Notes under the pieces: generated by a model | Told to the model about the DNA's origin: nothing | What the model saw: only the letters and a program-made list of their open reading frames with translations | Database searches by the model: none | Part shown: one piece after another, positions 46,844 through 55,561 of the stretch | Position numbering within the stretch: position 1 is the first letter of the stretch | How the letters are laid out: the number at the start of each line of letters is the position of its first letter | Translations under genes and position numbers: made by a program | Origin: Vallitalea sp. | GTDB taxonomy: Bacteria > Bacillota > Clostridia > Lachnospirales > Vallitaleaceae | Length of the DNA stretch: 64,000 nt | Direction: 5' to 3' | NCBI GenBank assembly: GCA_025210235.1 | Contig: JAOASG010000002.1 | Coordinates: 1 to 64,000 of the forward strand

Positions 46844-46878
46844 TTTCCTAAATTTCTCCCTTCACTATCCCTTGCTTT

Positions 46879-46895
46879 CAGTAATTGCAAAACTA
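46879..46895. repeat. Family B repeat end, upstream of uppP
   Basis: CAGTAATTGCAAAACTA, the terminal word of the family B element, about 35 bases before uppP. Confidence 0.45.
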
Positions 46896-46989
46896 TTACC
46901 TATAACTTACTCTAATATAATATATTAATATAGTTTTACATAATATTCTATTTTTACAATTATACCTTAAATTATAGTTTATACGCAAG

Positions 46990-47027
46990 AAAAAACCTAT
47001 ATAATTTTGAAATCATATAGGTTTTTA
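46990..47027 (-). terminator. Terminator of the 47052-50295 operon
   Basis: AAAAACCTATA/TATAGGTTTTT stem with T run on the minus strand, 25 bases after the zinc-ribbon gene stop. Confidence 0.85.
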
Positions 47028-47051
47028 TTATTAGAATTAAACTAAATTATT

Positions 47052-47294
47052 TTAATACCCAATTCCAGCAGCCATAACATTATCTGGATCAAATGCATGA
47101 CAAGGTGTTACACCATATACCATACCACAATGAGGGCATTTATCTTCAAAAGTCTCCATTTCAAAAGCATCTCCACATTCTTCACACTCTATAGTAAGTG
47201 GCATTGGCATCGGCTGAAGAGAAAATCCCATCATTCTAACCTTATCAACTACTTGCTTTCCATTTTCAAAACTTCCTGAACATCCTTCGTGCAT
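47052..47294 (-). CDS. Small zinc-ribbon protein, last gene of the DUF1858/GTPase operon
   Basis: Protein of 80 aa. The centre is a rubredoxin-like zinc ribbon CEECGDAFEMETFEDKCPHCGMVYG (two CX2C knuckles, residues about 37-56). Two more Cys (Cys5 and TPCHAF), one His near the C-terminus and the ending DPDNVMAAGIGY are unusual and look like a second metal site. Together with its neighbours it could be a metal carrier or electron protein. It follows the ABC ATPase gene after 31 bases and is closed by the terminator at 46990. AGGGAGGAA precedes the ATG. No named family recognised. Confidence 0.7.
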   Translation of the reverse strand: MHEGCSGSFENGKQVVDKVRMMGFSLQPMPMPLTIECEECGDAFEMETFEDKCPHCGMVYGVTPCHAFDPDNVMAAGIGY

Positions 47295-47325
47295 ATCTAA
47301 TTCCTCCCTATTTTTTTAGTAATAT

Positions 47326-48345
47326 TTAGTTTACTGAGTTAGTTATTAATTCACCTTTTCTCAAAGATGTTCTCATTGCCTTAATTACCTTATCCATTTT
47401 TTCTAATTCTAGCAACATCTCTTTTTCTTCTTTACCAGTTTTAATAACTTTATGAATTCCACCATTTTTGATAACAATTCTTTTATCTGCCATTAGAGCT
47501 AAGCTTGGATCATGTGTTGCCATTAGTACAATCTTTTCTTTACTAACAAGAAGATTAAGTGCTTTTTTTCTATCTATACCTGCATTTTCAATCTCATCTA
47601 TTAGTACAATAGGAGATGTACTTAAAATAGCTGTATCTGCAATCATTAAAGCTCTTGATTGCCCTCCACTTAGACTAGTAATTGGAGTATCTAGTTCAAA
47701 TTTCTCTCCAGCCAAATTATTAGCCGCTTCAATTATCTTTTTAATAACTTCTTCTTCATTTTCAACCATTCGGCTCTTTGCATGAAGCTCTAAAAATTCG
47801 TTTGCTGTCAAATCCATAACAAAATTCATGTTCTGTGATAATTGAGCTACTAATTTATTTCCTGATGAAAATCTCCATTTTTTATCAGGTTCCTCTCCAT
47901 TTATGAGGATGCTTCGCCCTGTTGGAGTATCCTTCATAGCTGTCCATTCAATATCTGCCAATAGTCTGCTTTTACCAGACCCAGTAGGTCCTACAATGGA
48001 AATAATTTCACTCTTATTAATGGTTATTTCGCCAAATCCTTCATCATTACCTGATTTATCATGTCCTGCAATAATAGTTAGTGAATCTACACTTTTATCT
48101 TCTTTAATCCCTAAAAATTCTAGCATTCGATTAATATAAATAATAATATCTTCTATTAATTTTGAAGTATCAATAGCCCACTCTTCTATATCTTCTTCAG
48201 TAAAATGTTCAAGATATTCTATAAAAGTATCATCACTATAATCTTCAACATCAAGCTTATTATCAGTAAAAAAAGTTATAATAAATGGATATTTACTTTC
48301 CAATTCATTTATTGTTAATTTTTCAAGTTGTTGTCTATTTATCAT
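47326..48345 (-). CDS. Soluble ABC ATPase with N-terminal DUF1858-like domain
   Basis: Protein of 339 aa. Residues 1-~75 are helical and acidic (INELESKYPFIITFFTDNKLD), resembling a DUF1858 domain, as in the binding protein of the same operon. The rest is a single ABC domain with Walker A GPTGSGKS, Q-loop AQLSQNMNF, signature LSGGQSRALMIADTA, Walker B PIVLIDEIENAGID and switch His LMATHDP. No permease gene is present, and the protein has no helices of its own. Start at ATG 48345 (AGG at eight bases); a GTG at 48354 is the alternative. It overlaps the GTPase gene by 11 bases. Confidence 0.8.
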   Translation of the reverse strand: MINRQQLEKLTINELESKYPFIITFFTDNKLDVEDYSDDTFIEYLEHFTEEDIEEWAIDTSKLIEDIIIYINRMLEFLGIKEDKSVDSLTIIAGHDKSGNDEGFGEITINKSEIISIVGPTGSGKSRLLADIEWTAMKDTPTGRSILINGEEPDKKWRFSSGNKLVAQLSQNMNFVMDLTANEFLELHAKSRMVENEEEVIKKIIEAANNLAGEKFELDTPITSLSGGQSRALMIADTAILSTSPIVLIDEIENAGIDRKKALNLLVSKEKIVLMATHDPSLALMADKRIVIKNGGIHKVIKTGKEEKEMLLELEKMDKVIKAMRTSLRKGELITNSVN

Positions 48346-49039
48346 CTTCATCACCTAATTTCATTTTTCTCACATTACCCATTTGATAATCGGAACCTAT
48401 TCTAGTTTCTCCTAAGCAATAGGAACAAAGGGCTGAAGGCATTGAAAATCTTAACTTTTTGCCTTTTACTGTTTCAACATCTGTTTTATTATCATATAAC
48501 AAAGTACTAAGTTCAAAAGCACCTTGTCCAGTAAGCCCATTAATATGCATGGTTATTGCTTTTGGATTTACTGAATTAACCTTCGAAGCAAATACTTCTC
48601 TTTCTGCCTGTGATACTATATCTCCTTTTGTTATAACTACAATATCAGCTGATTTCAACATAGGTCCAATCTTTTTAGGTGTATTAATACCACTAAGGTT
48701 ATCAATAACGCAAATAGCCTTTATATCTTTTATATAAGGGGAACAACGATTACAGAGTCCTGCACTTTCCGTAATAAGTAAATCCAGATTTTGTTTTATT
48801 CCCCATTGAACTACTTCTTCAATATTACTAACAAAGTAATGATCAGGACACAAAGAACCTGATAATCCTTTTTTTACTGGTATTCCTGCTTTTTCATATA
48901 ATACATCATCATCTGTGTAAAGACAGTCAAATTTAACAACTCCCACAGATAGTCCTCTATTTTGTAGAGCATTAATTGTTTTTAATATTACAGAAGTCTT
49001 ACCAGATGATGGTGGTCCTGAAATAGTAACTAAATTCAT
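48335..49039 (-). CDS. G3E-like GTPase (HypB/UreG/CobW superfamily) with Cys motifs
   Basis: P-loop GTPase of 234 aa. The P-loop is SGPPSSGKTS (near 6-15), with a switch region around SGSLCPDHYF, a second acidic motif LLITESAGLC, and TKGD (ITKGDIVS) as the NKXD variant. This layout is that of nickel and cobalt metallochaperone GTPases. It has extra cysteines: CPD, AGLCNRCSP and near the C-terminus SALCSYCLGETRIG, each able to bind metal. No HypB His-rich tail is present. Start at ATG 49039 has AGGA at eight bases. It overlaps the ABC ATPase gene. It is likely to load or deliver a metal or cofactor to a target; the target is unknown. Confidence 0.8.
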   Translation of the reverse strand: MNLVTISGPPSSGKTSVILKTINALQNRGLSVGVVKFDCLYTDDDVLYEKAGIPVKKGLSGSLCPDHYFVSNIEEVVQWGIKQNLDLLITESAGLCNRCSPYIKDIKAICVIDNLSGINTPKKIGPMLKSADIVVITKGDIVSQAEREVFASKVNSVNPKAITMHINGLTGQGAFELSTLLYDNKTDVETVKGKKLRFSMPSALCSYCLGETRIGSDYQMGNVRKMKLGDEDDK

Positions 49040-49062
49040 AACAATCATCCTTCTTTCTTTAT

Positions 49063-50295
49063 TTAATCTTCTACTGCTTCACTAAATATACTTTCACATT
49101 TACTAATTAACTCACCTATATCATTCTTTCTTATATAATCCCATCCAATCCACATATACTTATGATCACTTGAAATCATATTATCAACTCCTGGATTAAC
49201 ACTAGGAAACTTCCCATTATGAGATAGAATTTCCCCTACTTCTTTGGATGCAAAAAAATCTACTACTGGTTTTAATAATTCTTTTTTATTCTTTTTAGTT
49301 AGTAAAAATATTGGACTTATTATAGCTCCATCAGATGGCCATATAGCTTCCATTGGGCCTCCTCTTTTTGTCATTTTTGTAAAGAAATAAGGCATAATAG
49401 TAACTACTGGCTTATCATATTTTTTTCTATGAGATTGTACCATTTCAGATGGATGCATACTTTTAAGTAAGCACTTACCTAATTTTTTAACTCCTTGTTC
49501 ACCATATTTTTTATATATATTTAATAATATTGCATTAAATAAATCAAAATCACCTATCGGAAGACTAACACTATTTTCAAATTCAGTACTTAGAATATCT
49601 TCCCATGATTTAGGTATTTTTCTACCATTTAATTCTTGCGTATTTATTAAAAATACAGCTGGTACCACACCAATCATAGAATAGTTTTTATTAGGGTCTC
49701 TTAAGCATAATTCTTCATTTTCAAAGTCCTTATTATAATGCAAAGTTCCTGTAATATCTTCAAAAACATCTTTTTCAGCCCATTTTCCTATGAGTTTTTT
49801 ATCAAAAAACAAATCAAATCCAGCCGAGATAAAAATATCAGATATAAGATTTGGGTTTTCAGATTTTTCTAGTGATTCTTTTAACCAATCAACTCCCATA
49901 GAAGCTGCTTTTAATTCATAATCAATCGTAACATTGAGTTTTTGTCCAGTTTCATCCATCCATTTATTAAATGCTTCCATGAGTGGCAATCTTACTGGAC
50001 AAGGAAGTATACCTTCTATTTTAATATCAGCATCATCATTAGCTACTTTTTCAGTTTCATCTATTATAGCTTTATTATGATTAATGGCATCTTCGAGATT
50101 TTCAATAAATACATCCACATTAATTTTCTTCATTTTTAGTGCTGTTTCAAGAGTAATTGCCTTTCCAATTAATGCTCTTTGTTTTTCATCTTTCATATTT
50201 TCAAACCCAATTGAGATAAATAAATCTATTGTCTCAGGATAATGCTCTGTAATATCATATAATGAGTCTTCTACATTAAAATATTTATTTTTCAT
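49063..50295 (-). CDS. DUF1858 domain fused to an ABC substrate-binding-like protein, no signal peptide
   Basis: Protein of 410 aa. Residues 1-~65 are a DUF1858 domain (DITEHYPETIDLFISIGFENM). Residues ~95-400 form a type 2 periplasmic-binding-protein fold: PCPVRLPLMEAFNKWM, SDIFISAGFDLFF, VPAVFLINTQ, PKSWEDILS and KPVVDFFASKEVGEIL, close to iron or anion-binding SBP families. The N-terminus has no signal peptide or lipobox, so the SBP fold should be in the cytoplasm, which is unusual. First gene of the operon with GTPase, ABC ATPase and zinc ribbon. Possible roles: cytoplasmic sensor or carrier of a ligand used in cofactor or metal-centre assembly. The function is not known to me. Confidence 0.78.
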   Translation of the reverse strand: MKNKYFNVEDSLYDITEHYPETIDLFISIGFENMKDEKQRALIGKAITLETALKMKKINVDVFIENLEDAINHNKAIIDETEKVANDDADIKIEGILPCPVRLPLMEAFNKWMDETGQKLNVTIDYELKAASMGVDWLKESLEKSENPNLISDIFISAGFDLFFDKKLIGKWAEKDVFEDITGTLHYNKDFENEELCLRDPNKNYSMIGVVPAVFLINTQELNGRKIPKSWEDILSTEFENSVSLPIGDFDLFNAILLNIYKKYGEQGVKKLGKCLLKSMHPSEMVQSHRKKYDKPVVTIMPYFFTKMTKRGGPMEAIWPSDGAIISPIFLLTKKNKKELLKPVVDFFASKEVGEILSHNGKFPSVNPGVDNMISSDHKYMWIGWDYIRKNDIGELISKCESIFSEAVED

Positions 50296-50453
50296 ATTTA
50301 ATCATTCCTTTTTATAATCTAATCTAGTATTTCAAAACCAATGATCTTAATATATCTATAATTATACTTTATTTTTTTATTATAACCGTATCCTATGTTA
50401 CCAATGTAAAATATTTTAAAAAACAAGAGGCTAGTAGAACTTCCTATAAAATA

Positions 50454-50484
50454 AAAAAAGCCTAAAGCATATTTGCCTTAGACC
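50454..50484 (-). terminator. Terminator after the papain-like gene
   Basis: Imperfect stem GTCTAAGGCA/TGCTTTAGGC followed by seven T on the minus strand, nine bases after the stop at 50493. Confidence 0.75.
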
Positions 50485-50492
50485 TATTAATA

Positions 50493-51056
50493 TTATACAA
50501 CCATTTTTTCAGTTTTGCTGTTATTAAACTCTGATAGTTTACCTTCATATATTATCTCTAATTCATCTAAATTATAAAAATCTACTGTTGAAACTAATGT
50601 ACTTCTCTTATCAAATAATTTTACTCCACTTATTTCATATACATGGGATACAAAATGCGTACAAACATATCCAAATGGAACTTTTATAGGTATATTTAAT
50701 AATACTGTTACTATTCCAAATATGTTATAATAGTATCTTCTTCTTCGTGTTTTGAAATAATTAATATTTTTTATTAACTTATTATATTGTTCTTTGGTTA
50801 TTTCAATTTTACATACTAAGCAAGTAGTATTTTCAAAACGTGCATATGTACCCTTATCAATTTCTTCTCTAACAAAACCTCCGATAAATGGATTACTAGG
50901 AAATTTTCTACCAAAACTATACATTTCATTTAGCTCTTTATCAAGTGCTACAGATACATGGTTATATGGTATTTTAGTATAAATTTTAATTAATCTATTT
51001 AAGACAGATCCTGTATTTGAAAGCATAATATATGTACTAACTGTGTCGTTTTTCAT
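50493..51056 (-). CDS. Permuted papain-like (YiiX/NlpC-P60 superfamily) protein
   Basis: Protein of 187 aa. It looks like the circularly permuted NlpC/P60 group: His in YNHVSVALDKEL comes first (near 34) and the Cys in YVCTHFVSHVYE comes last (near 133), the order seen in YiiX and LRAT-like enzymes. A short hydrophobic segment (IFGIVTVLLNI) lies between. It may be a thiol hydrolase or acyltransferase acting on lipids, amides or peptides; substrate unknown. No signal peptide. Start at ATG 51056 has TGAGGT about six bases upstream. It is monocistronic. Confidence 0.65.
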   Translation of the reverse strand: MKNDTVSTYIMLSNTGSVLNRLIKIYTKIPYNHVSVALDKELNEMYSFGRKFPSNPFIGGFVREEIDKGTYARFENTTCLVCKIEITKEQYNKLIKNINYFKTRRRRYYYNIFGIVTVLLNIPIKVPFGYVCTHFVSHVYEISGVKLFDKRSTLVSTVDFYNLDELEIIYEGKLSEFNNSKTEKMVV

Positions 51057-51166
51057 GTCAAACCTCATTAATTTTGTTGTTATAAGTTCTTAGTACTATT
51101 TTACCATACTTCCATAATTATATCATTAGAAAAAATTAAAACTGCCGTCAAAAAACACATTAATAA

Positions 51167-51901
51167 TTATACTTTATTAATTTTTTTATACATCATTCTA
51201 TAAAATGATTTTACAGTAATCTTTTTAATAATGTTAATTTTAGCATCAATATAATATGTTTTATTATCCCAGCCTTTTTTCTCCCAATATTCTTTATCTG
51301 TTTGTATAACCTTTAATGCTAATACTTTAAATACAGCAAAATTCATCAACTGATTTAATGAAGGTTTATATGATTTTTTTGGCATTACTAAATGGTTTAT
51401 AAAATTCTTATATTCTTTTGGCTTTATTTTTATATCCATAGTAGTTACTTTTCTACTAATATTATCCGTAGGAAATGCCCCCCATAAAATAGATACATTA
51501 TTCATATATTTTAACGTACTAGAAATACCTGAAGAAGCTGTAGTAACAATATTCATAATCGGAATTCCTATTAGCTCTGGTCTATGTACCCATTTACATG
51601 TTCTATCAAAAAAAGTTTTAAGTTTCCCACTTATATTGTTTAAATAAATAGGTGTAGCTATTATAATTCCATCATATTCTTTCATTTTATTCATTATCAT
51701 ACTAACATCATCATTAATATGACACTTATCTCTAATAATACAATTTTCACAACCCATACATTCCCCAATATTATAATCATGTAAATTGATAATATCCATA
51801 TCTATTCCTATATGGGCAAATTGCTCTTTAATATCTTGTAATATTTTATAAGTATTTTTTTTCCTTTTACTGCTATTAATTCCTAATACTTTTTTATTCA
51901 T
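51167..51901 (-). CDS. NADPH-dependent FMN reductase/iron-sulfur flavoprotein family
   Basis: Flavodoxin-fold protein of 244 aa. N-terminal LGINSSKRKKNT is the FMN phosphate loop. A compact cysteine motif CMGCENCIIRDKC (CX2CX2CX5C, near 50-62) fits the iron-sulfur flavoprotein pattern. ATPIYLNNISGKLKTFFDRT follows. The C-terminal ~65 residues are extra compared with the basic fold. Such proteins move electrons from ferredoxin or NAD(P)H to small acceptors such as oxygen or quinones in anaerobes. It lies directly downstream of the ABC-2 exporter genes (31-base gap, same strand) and may be co-transcribed with them, though functionally unrelated. Confidence 0.8.
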   Translation of the reverse strand: MNKKVLGINSSKRKKNTYKILQDIKEQFAHIGIDMDIINLHDYNIGECMGCENCIIRDKCHINDDVSMIMNKMKEYDGIIIATPIYLNNISGKLKTFFDRTCKWVHRPELIGIPIMNIVTTASSGISSTLKYMNNVSILWGAFPTDNISRKVTTMDIKIKPKEYKNFINHLVMPKKSYKPSLNQLMNFAVFKVLALKVIQTDKEYWEKKGWDNKTYYIDAKINIIKKITVKSFYRMMYKKINKV

Positions 51902-51932
51902 TACAAACTTCCCCTACCATTAATTATTTTAT

Positions 51933-52724
51933 TTATATTATATCTCTTTTTTGATTATTAATATAGGTTATAATAAAAGCGATAGAAACAATTATTACCG
52001 ATATAATTATATATAGAAAATCAAAATTGCCATTCATTGCTAATTTAGCGTCAAAGTACGCAAAAGGTGTTATATATTTTACAAAATCAATCTTATCAGA
52101 TATATTTCTTGCCATAGATAAAAAATACATAATTAGTAAAATAGTTGTAGATAATGATGATGCTTTCTTAGCCGATTTCGTCAACGAAGATATTAAAAAT
52201 CCAATACCTAAGAAAATACATTGAACTATAAATAAAGCAATCATAACTCTTATAATATCACCTGTTATAGATTCCCCCTTATTATAAACGCTAACAAAAC
52301 TAATAGAAGTAATCCCTATTACAATATTAAATATAACAATGTTAATAAACGCAGCTATTATTTTACTAGTTATAATTTTTGTTCTTGTTATTGGTTTAAC
52401 CATTAAAAAATCAGCCGTTTTATCTCTTGCTTCTTTTAATATAATAGTTGCTCCCAACATTACTGCATGTATACCTGCCATTAGTACAAAATACATATAA
52501 AAAATACTGTAATAGTTTTTTATTTCTGTTAATTTACCTGTACCAAACCCAAAAGCTTTCTGCATAAATTCTGGTAAAGTAGCAAGTAATTCATCAGCCT
52601 CTTCTCCCAGAGCTGCAAAGCCTTGATATTTAGCCATCCCCATTGCTATTAAAACAATTATACAACCGCTCCAAATTATTAGTGATTTTCTATTAGCACG
52701 TAGCTCTCGCATAACAATATTCAT
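51933..52724 (-). CDS. ABC-2 type permease subunit
   Basis: Membrane protein of 263 aa with six helices (first near 17-31, last near 237-256) and the usual first extracellular loop of ABC-2 exporters (FAALGEEADELLATLPEFMQKAFGF). The loop ILKEARDKTADFLMVKPITRTKII is the coupling region. It is related to the next upstream gene product (52830-53627), for example MQKAFG/FRKAMG and TADFLMVKP/TSDFLLVKP, so the exporter probably uses both as a heterodimer. AGGAGG precedes the ATG. Likely an antibiotic or peptide exporter such as a bacitracin-type, but the substrate is unknown. Confidence 0.85.
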   Translation of the reverse strand: MNIVMRELRANRKSLIIWSGCIIVLIAMGMAKYQGFAALGEEADELLATLPEFMQKAFGFGTGKLTEIKNYYSIFYMYFVLMAGIHAVMLGATIILKEARDKTADFLMVKPITRTKIITSKIIAAFINIVIFNIVIGITSISFVSVYNKGESITGDIIRVMIALFIVQCIFLGIGFLISSLTKSAKKASSLSTTILLIMYFLSMARNISDKIDFVKYITPFAYFDAKLAMNGNFDFLYIIISVIIVSIAFIITYINNQKRDII

Positions 52725-52760
52725 AGCATTTCCTCCTTAAAGATCTCTACCATAATTAAA

Positions 52761-52824
52761 TTTTAGAAACTAGGAATTTAATTCTTTTTATTATCTAATT
52801 ATGATAATTTCACAATTACCTAAT
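52761..52824. repeat. Family B repeat, short form
   Basis: Left part AGAAACTAGGAATTTAATTCTTTTTA and right end AATTTCACAATTACCTAATT are similar to the two ends of the 61567-61684 element. It lies between the two ABC-2 permease genes, inside the operon. Confidence 0.5.
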
Positions 52825-52829
52825 TGAAT

Positions 52830-53627
52830 TTATACTGACGGAATATCTTTTCTTTGATAAATAGCATAGGATAATATAATAAAAATAATAGAAAATATAA
52901 TGCATACCCAAAAATGCGATCTAGAATATGCTGCATTTTCAGTTATGTATCCACTATCAAAAAATCCAAAAGGTGTTAAGTAACTATATTTTTCATCTTC
53001 AATTGTTTGATTAAAAAGATGTAATACATAAAAACCAAATACAATACCCAATGTAATTGGCAATACATTTTTTAACTTCTTAGCGGCTGCTCCTATTAAA
53101 GCTCCTAACGCAAATAAAAAAACTTGTATAAAAAACATACTAAATGTTAATAAAAACAAACTATTACTATTATAATTACCATTCTTAAATAACTCTATAG
53201 CTATAAAAGATGAAGGAATATAAATAACATTCATAATAATTATATGTGTAAATGCAGATATATATTTTGGAGTCAATATACCTACTCTTTTTAGTGGTTT
53301 TACTAATAAAAAATCGGAAGTTTTTTCTCTTGTTTCTTTTGATGTAATATCCACTCCTAATTTCATTGCAAATATTCCACCTATAAGTACAATATATGAA
53401 AAAGTAAAACTATAGAAACCTTGAATATTAGCTAAATTCATATCATTTAAACCCATTGCTTTTCTAAATGCCTCTGGAAACTGTTGCATTAGTTTTTCAA
53501 ATTGTCCTGCTTCAGCTGAAAAAGTTGGAAATAGCGCCAAGTAAAAAAACAAAACTGCTATTATTGAAAAAGACCATATAATAGTTCCCTTTAAATATTT
53601 TCTAAATTCATATTTGTAAATATTCAT
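52830..53627 (-). CDS. ABC-2 type permease subunit
   Basis: Membrane protein of 265 aa with six helices and the ABC-2 coupling loop SKETREKTSDFLLVKPLKRVGIL. Paralogous to the 51933-52724 gene. It follows the ATPase gene with a 3-base gap and shares AGGAGG-type ribosome sites, so it is surely in the same transcript. A family B repeat separates it from the second permease gene. Together the three genes encode a complete exporter. Confidence 0.87.
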   Translation of the reverse strand: MNIYKYEFRKYLKGTIIWSFSIIAVLFFYLALFPTFSAEAGQFEKLMQQFPEAFRKAMGLNDMNLANIQGFYSFTFSYIVLIGGIFAMKLGVDITSKETREKTSDFLLVKPLKRVGILTPKYISAFTHIIIMNVIYIPSSFIAIELFKNGNYNSNSLFLLTFSMFFIQVFLFALGALIGAAAKKLKNVLPITLGIVFGFYVLHLFNQTIEDEKYSYLTPFGFFDSGYITENAAYSRSHFWVCIIFSIIFIILSYAIYQRKDIPSV

Positions 53628-53630
53628 AAG

Positions 53631-54515
53631 TTAAACCTCCTTCTGATAATAGTACATAAAAATCTCCTCAAGTGTAGGTTCTTCAACAAGAAGGTTTGTT
53701 AATTTAATCTCACCTAACTTATTAATAATATTATTAATATCTCCATTATAAATAAAAGTAGCTATATTATCATTTAGTTTTATATCTGTTATACCATTAA
53801 AATCAAATATATTTTTTGATAAGACATTATTTGATTCTACACGGAATTTTTTGTAATTATTTTGACGTAATGACTCAATACTTTCTGTCTTTATTATCTT
53901 ACCTTCTTTTATTATTGAAACTCTATCACACATTTTCTGAACTTCATCAAGTATATGTGATGAAAAAAATATTGTCGAACCTTTTTTATTTTCTTCTCTA
54001 ATTAAATCAAAAAATTTCTGTTGCATTAAAGGATCAAGTCCTCCAGTTGGTTCATCAAGTATTATTAGTTTTGGTTCATGGAGTAATCCTTGAACAATAC
54101 CTACTTTTTTCTTATTTCCAAAAGATAAGTCATCAATCTTCTTTTTAAGATCAAGATCCATTATTTCAGCCAATTCATATATTCTATTAGTACAATCTTT
54201 ATCATAAAAACTTGCTGAATACTTAAGTAAATCTATTACTTTCATGTTATCATAATAGAATACTTCTGAAGGCAGATATCCAATGTTTTTTCTTATATCA
54301 GCACCATCTTGAATACAATCTCTTCCAAATATTTTTGCACTTCCACTAGTTGGATAGATTAATGATAATAAAGTTCGAATTGTAGTAGATTTACCCGCTC
54401 CATTGGGTCCAATAAAACCAAATATTTCACCTTCCTCAACTTTAAGTGATACATCCTCTATTCCTCTTGATTTACCATAATATTTAGTAAGCTTATCTGT
54501 TTCAATTACATGCAT
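53631..54515 (-). CDS. ABC transporter ATPase (CcmA/BcrA-type)
   Basis: ATPase of 294 aa. Walker A GPNGAGKSTTIRT (near 36-48), Q-loop YLPSEVFYY, signature LSFGNKKKVGIVQGLL, Walker B LIILDEPTGGLDPL and switch His FFSSHIL. The C-terminal ~75 residues (after KIIKTESIESLR) form the extra beta domain seen in drug/peptide exporter ATPases (DUF4162-like). AGGAGG precedes the ATG. First gene of an operon with two ABC-2 permeases and possibly an iron-sulfur flavoprotein gene. Signature position GNKKK differs from the common GQ/GMKQR but is normal in this subgroup. Confidence 0.9.
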   Translation of the reverse strand: MHVIETDKLTKYYGKSRGIEDVSLKVEEGEIFGFIGPNGAGKSTTIRTLLSLIYPTSGSAKIFGRDCIQDGADIRKNIGYLPSEVFYYDNMKVIDLLKYSASFYDKDCTNRIYELAEIMDLDLKKKIDDLSFGNKKKVGIVQGLLHEPKLIILDEPTGGLDPLMQQKFFDLIREENKKGSTIFFSSHILDEVQKMCDRVSIIKEGKIIKTESIESLRQNNYKKFRVESNNVLSKNIFDFNGITDIKLNDNIATFIYNGDINNIINKLGEIKLTNLLVEEPTLEEIFMYYYQKEV

Positions 54516-54722
54516 ATGATAACCTCCTTGATCTTAATCTAAATCTAAATAAACTATAGATTTTCATTTCTAGTTAATATTATGTTCTAAAAACACTTTA
54601 ATTATTTCGTTGACTACTCTGGTCAATACAATAATTATACCATACAAAATATTAAAAATCAATAAAAACAGCGTCTACTACTAGAGCAAACGCATGAAAA
54701 TATAAAATGGATGAAGAAAAGA

Positions 54723-55499
54723 TTATTTTATACTTGCTGTCTTTATAACACTTATGCCTCTTTCTTTATACTTTTCATAAATAGTATCTTTCAAATTAGA
54801 ATCCGTGATTATACAATCTACATCATTTAAATCACATACTTTTAATAACGAAACGACTCCAAATTTACTACTATCTGCTAATAGTATTTTTTGTCTTGAC
54901 CTTTTAATTAACTTCTTTTGAATGGGAATTGTATCTAATTCAAACTCTGTTGCACCTTCTTTTATGGATACCCCGCTAATACTTATAAAAGCTATATCTA
55001 TGTGAAATAAATCAATATAATTTTCAACTAATGCACCCTTAAGTGATTTATCTTTTCCATTAACAATTCCACCTAATAAAATAATTGTATAATTTGGCTC
55101 ATTAATCAATTCTTCTACTACTAATAGCGAATGAGTTAAAATAGTTAATTTATTAAATTTTTTCTTAAGAATCTTTGCTATTTCTAATGTAGTAGTTCCA
55201 TTATCAAGTGCAATTACTGATCCTTCAGATATAAATTGTATGGCGTTTTTAGCAATCTCAACTTTTTCTTTATTATGAGTCTTTTCTCTCACCGTAAAAT
55301 CTACTGATTTTGGATTTATCTCATCTAATACCGCTCCACCATGAACTCTATGCAAGAAACCTTCTTTCTCAAGATGCTCTAAATCTCTTCTTACAGTTTC
55401 TACGGAAACATTAAAAAGCTTTATCAGATATGAAGATTTTATTGAATTATTTTTTCCCAATAGCTCTAATATAGTTTTATATCTTTCTTCAGCTAACAA
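54723..55499 (-). CDS. DeoR-family transcriptional regulator
   Basis: Regulator of 258 aa. The N-terminal helix-turn-helix (SSYLIKLFNVSVETVRRDLEHL, ending LHRVHGGAV) is typical. The C-terminal sensor domain (VIALDNGTTTLEIAKIL, ILLADSSKFG, CIITDS) binds a sugar phosphate in this family. The start is a TTG at 55499 with GGGAG eight bases upstream; no in-frame ATG lies close by. It is followed (upstream on the same strand) by an organophosphate-type transporter gene with a 62-base gap, so it may be co-transcribed and control that locus and the divergent phosphodiesterase gene. Confidence 0.9.
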   Translation of the reverse strand: MLAEERYKTILELLGKNNSIKSSYLIKLFNVSVETVRRDLEHLEKEGFLHRVHGGAVLDEINPKSVDFTVREKTHNKEKVEIAKNAIQFISEGSVIALDNGTTTLEIAKILKKKFNKLTILTHSLLVVEELINEPNYTIILLGGIVNGKDKSLKGALVENYIDLFHIDIAFISISGVSIKEGATEFELDTIPIQKKLIKRSRQKILLADSSKFGVVSLLKVCDLNDVDCIITDSNLKDTIYEKYKERGISVIKTASIK

Positions 55500-55561
55500 A
55501 CTTCCATCTCCCTTATCAATTTTTTATTTTTTTATTGCTATTCTATCGTATTTTCAACTAA

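Noticed and set aside
50404..50450. Possible further family A repeat (AGTAGAACTTCCTATA)
   Set aside because: Match is too short to separate from chance in AT-rich DNA.
54667..54693. GCGT/ACGC short hairpin as terminator between the ABC-2 operon and the DeoR gene
   Set aside because: Four-base stem only, with no T run.
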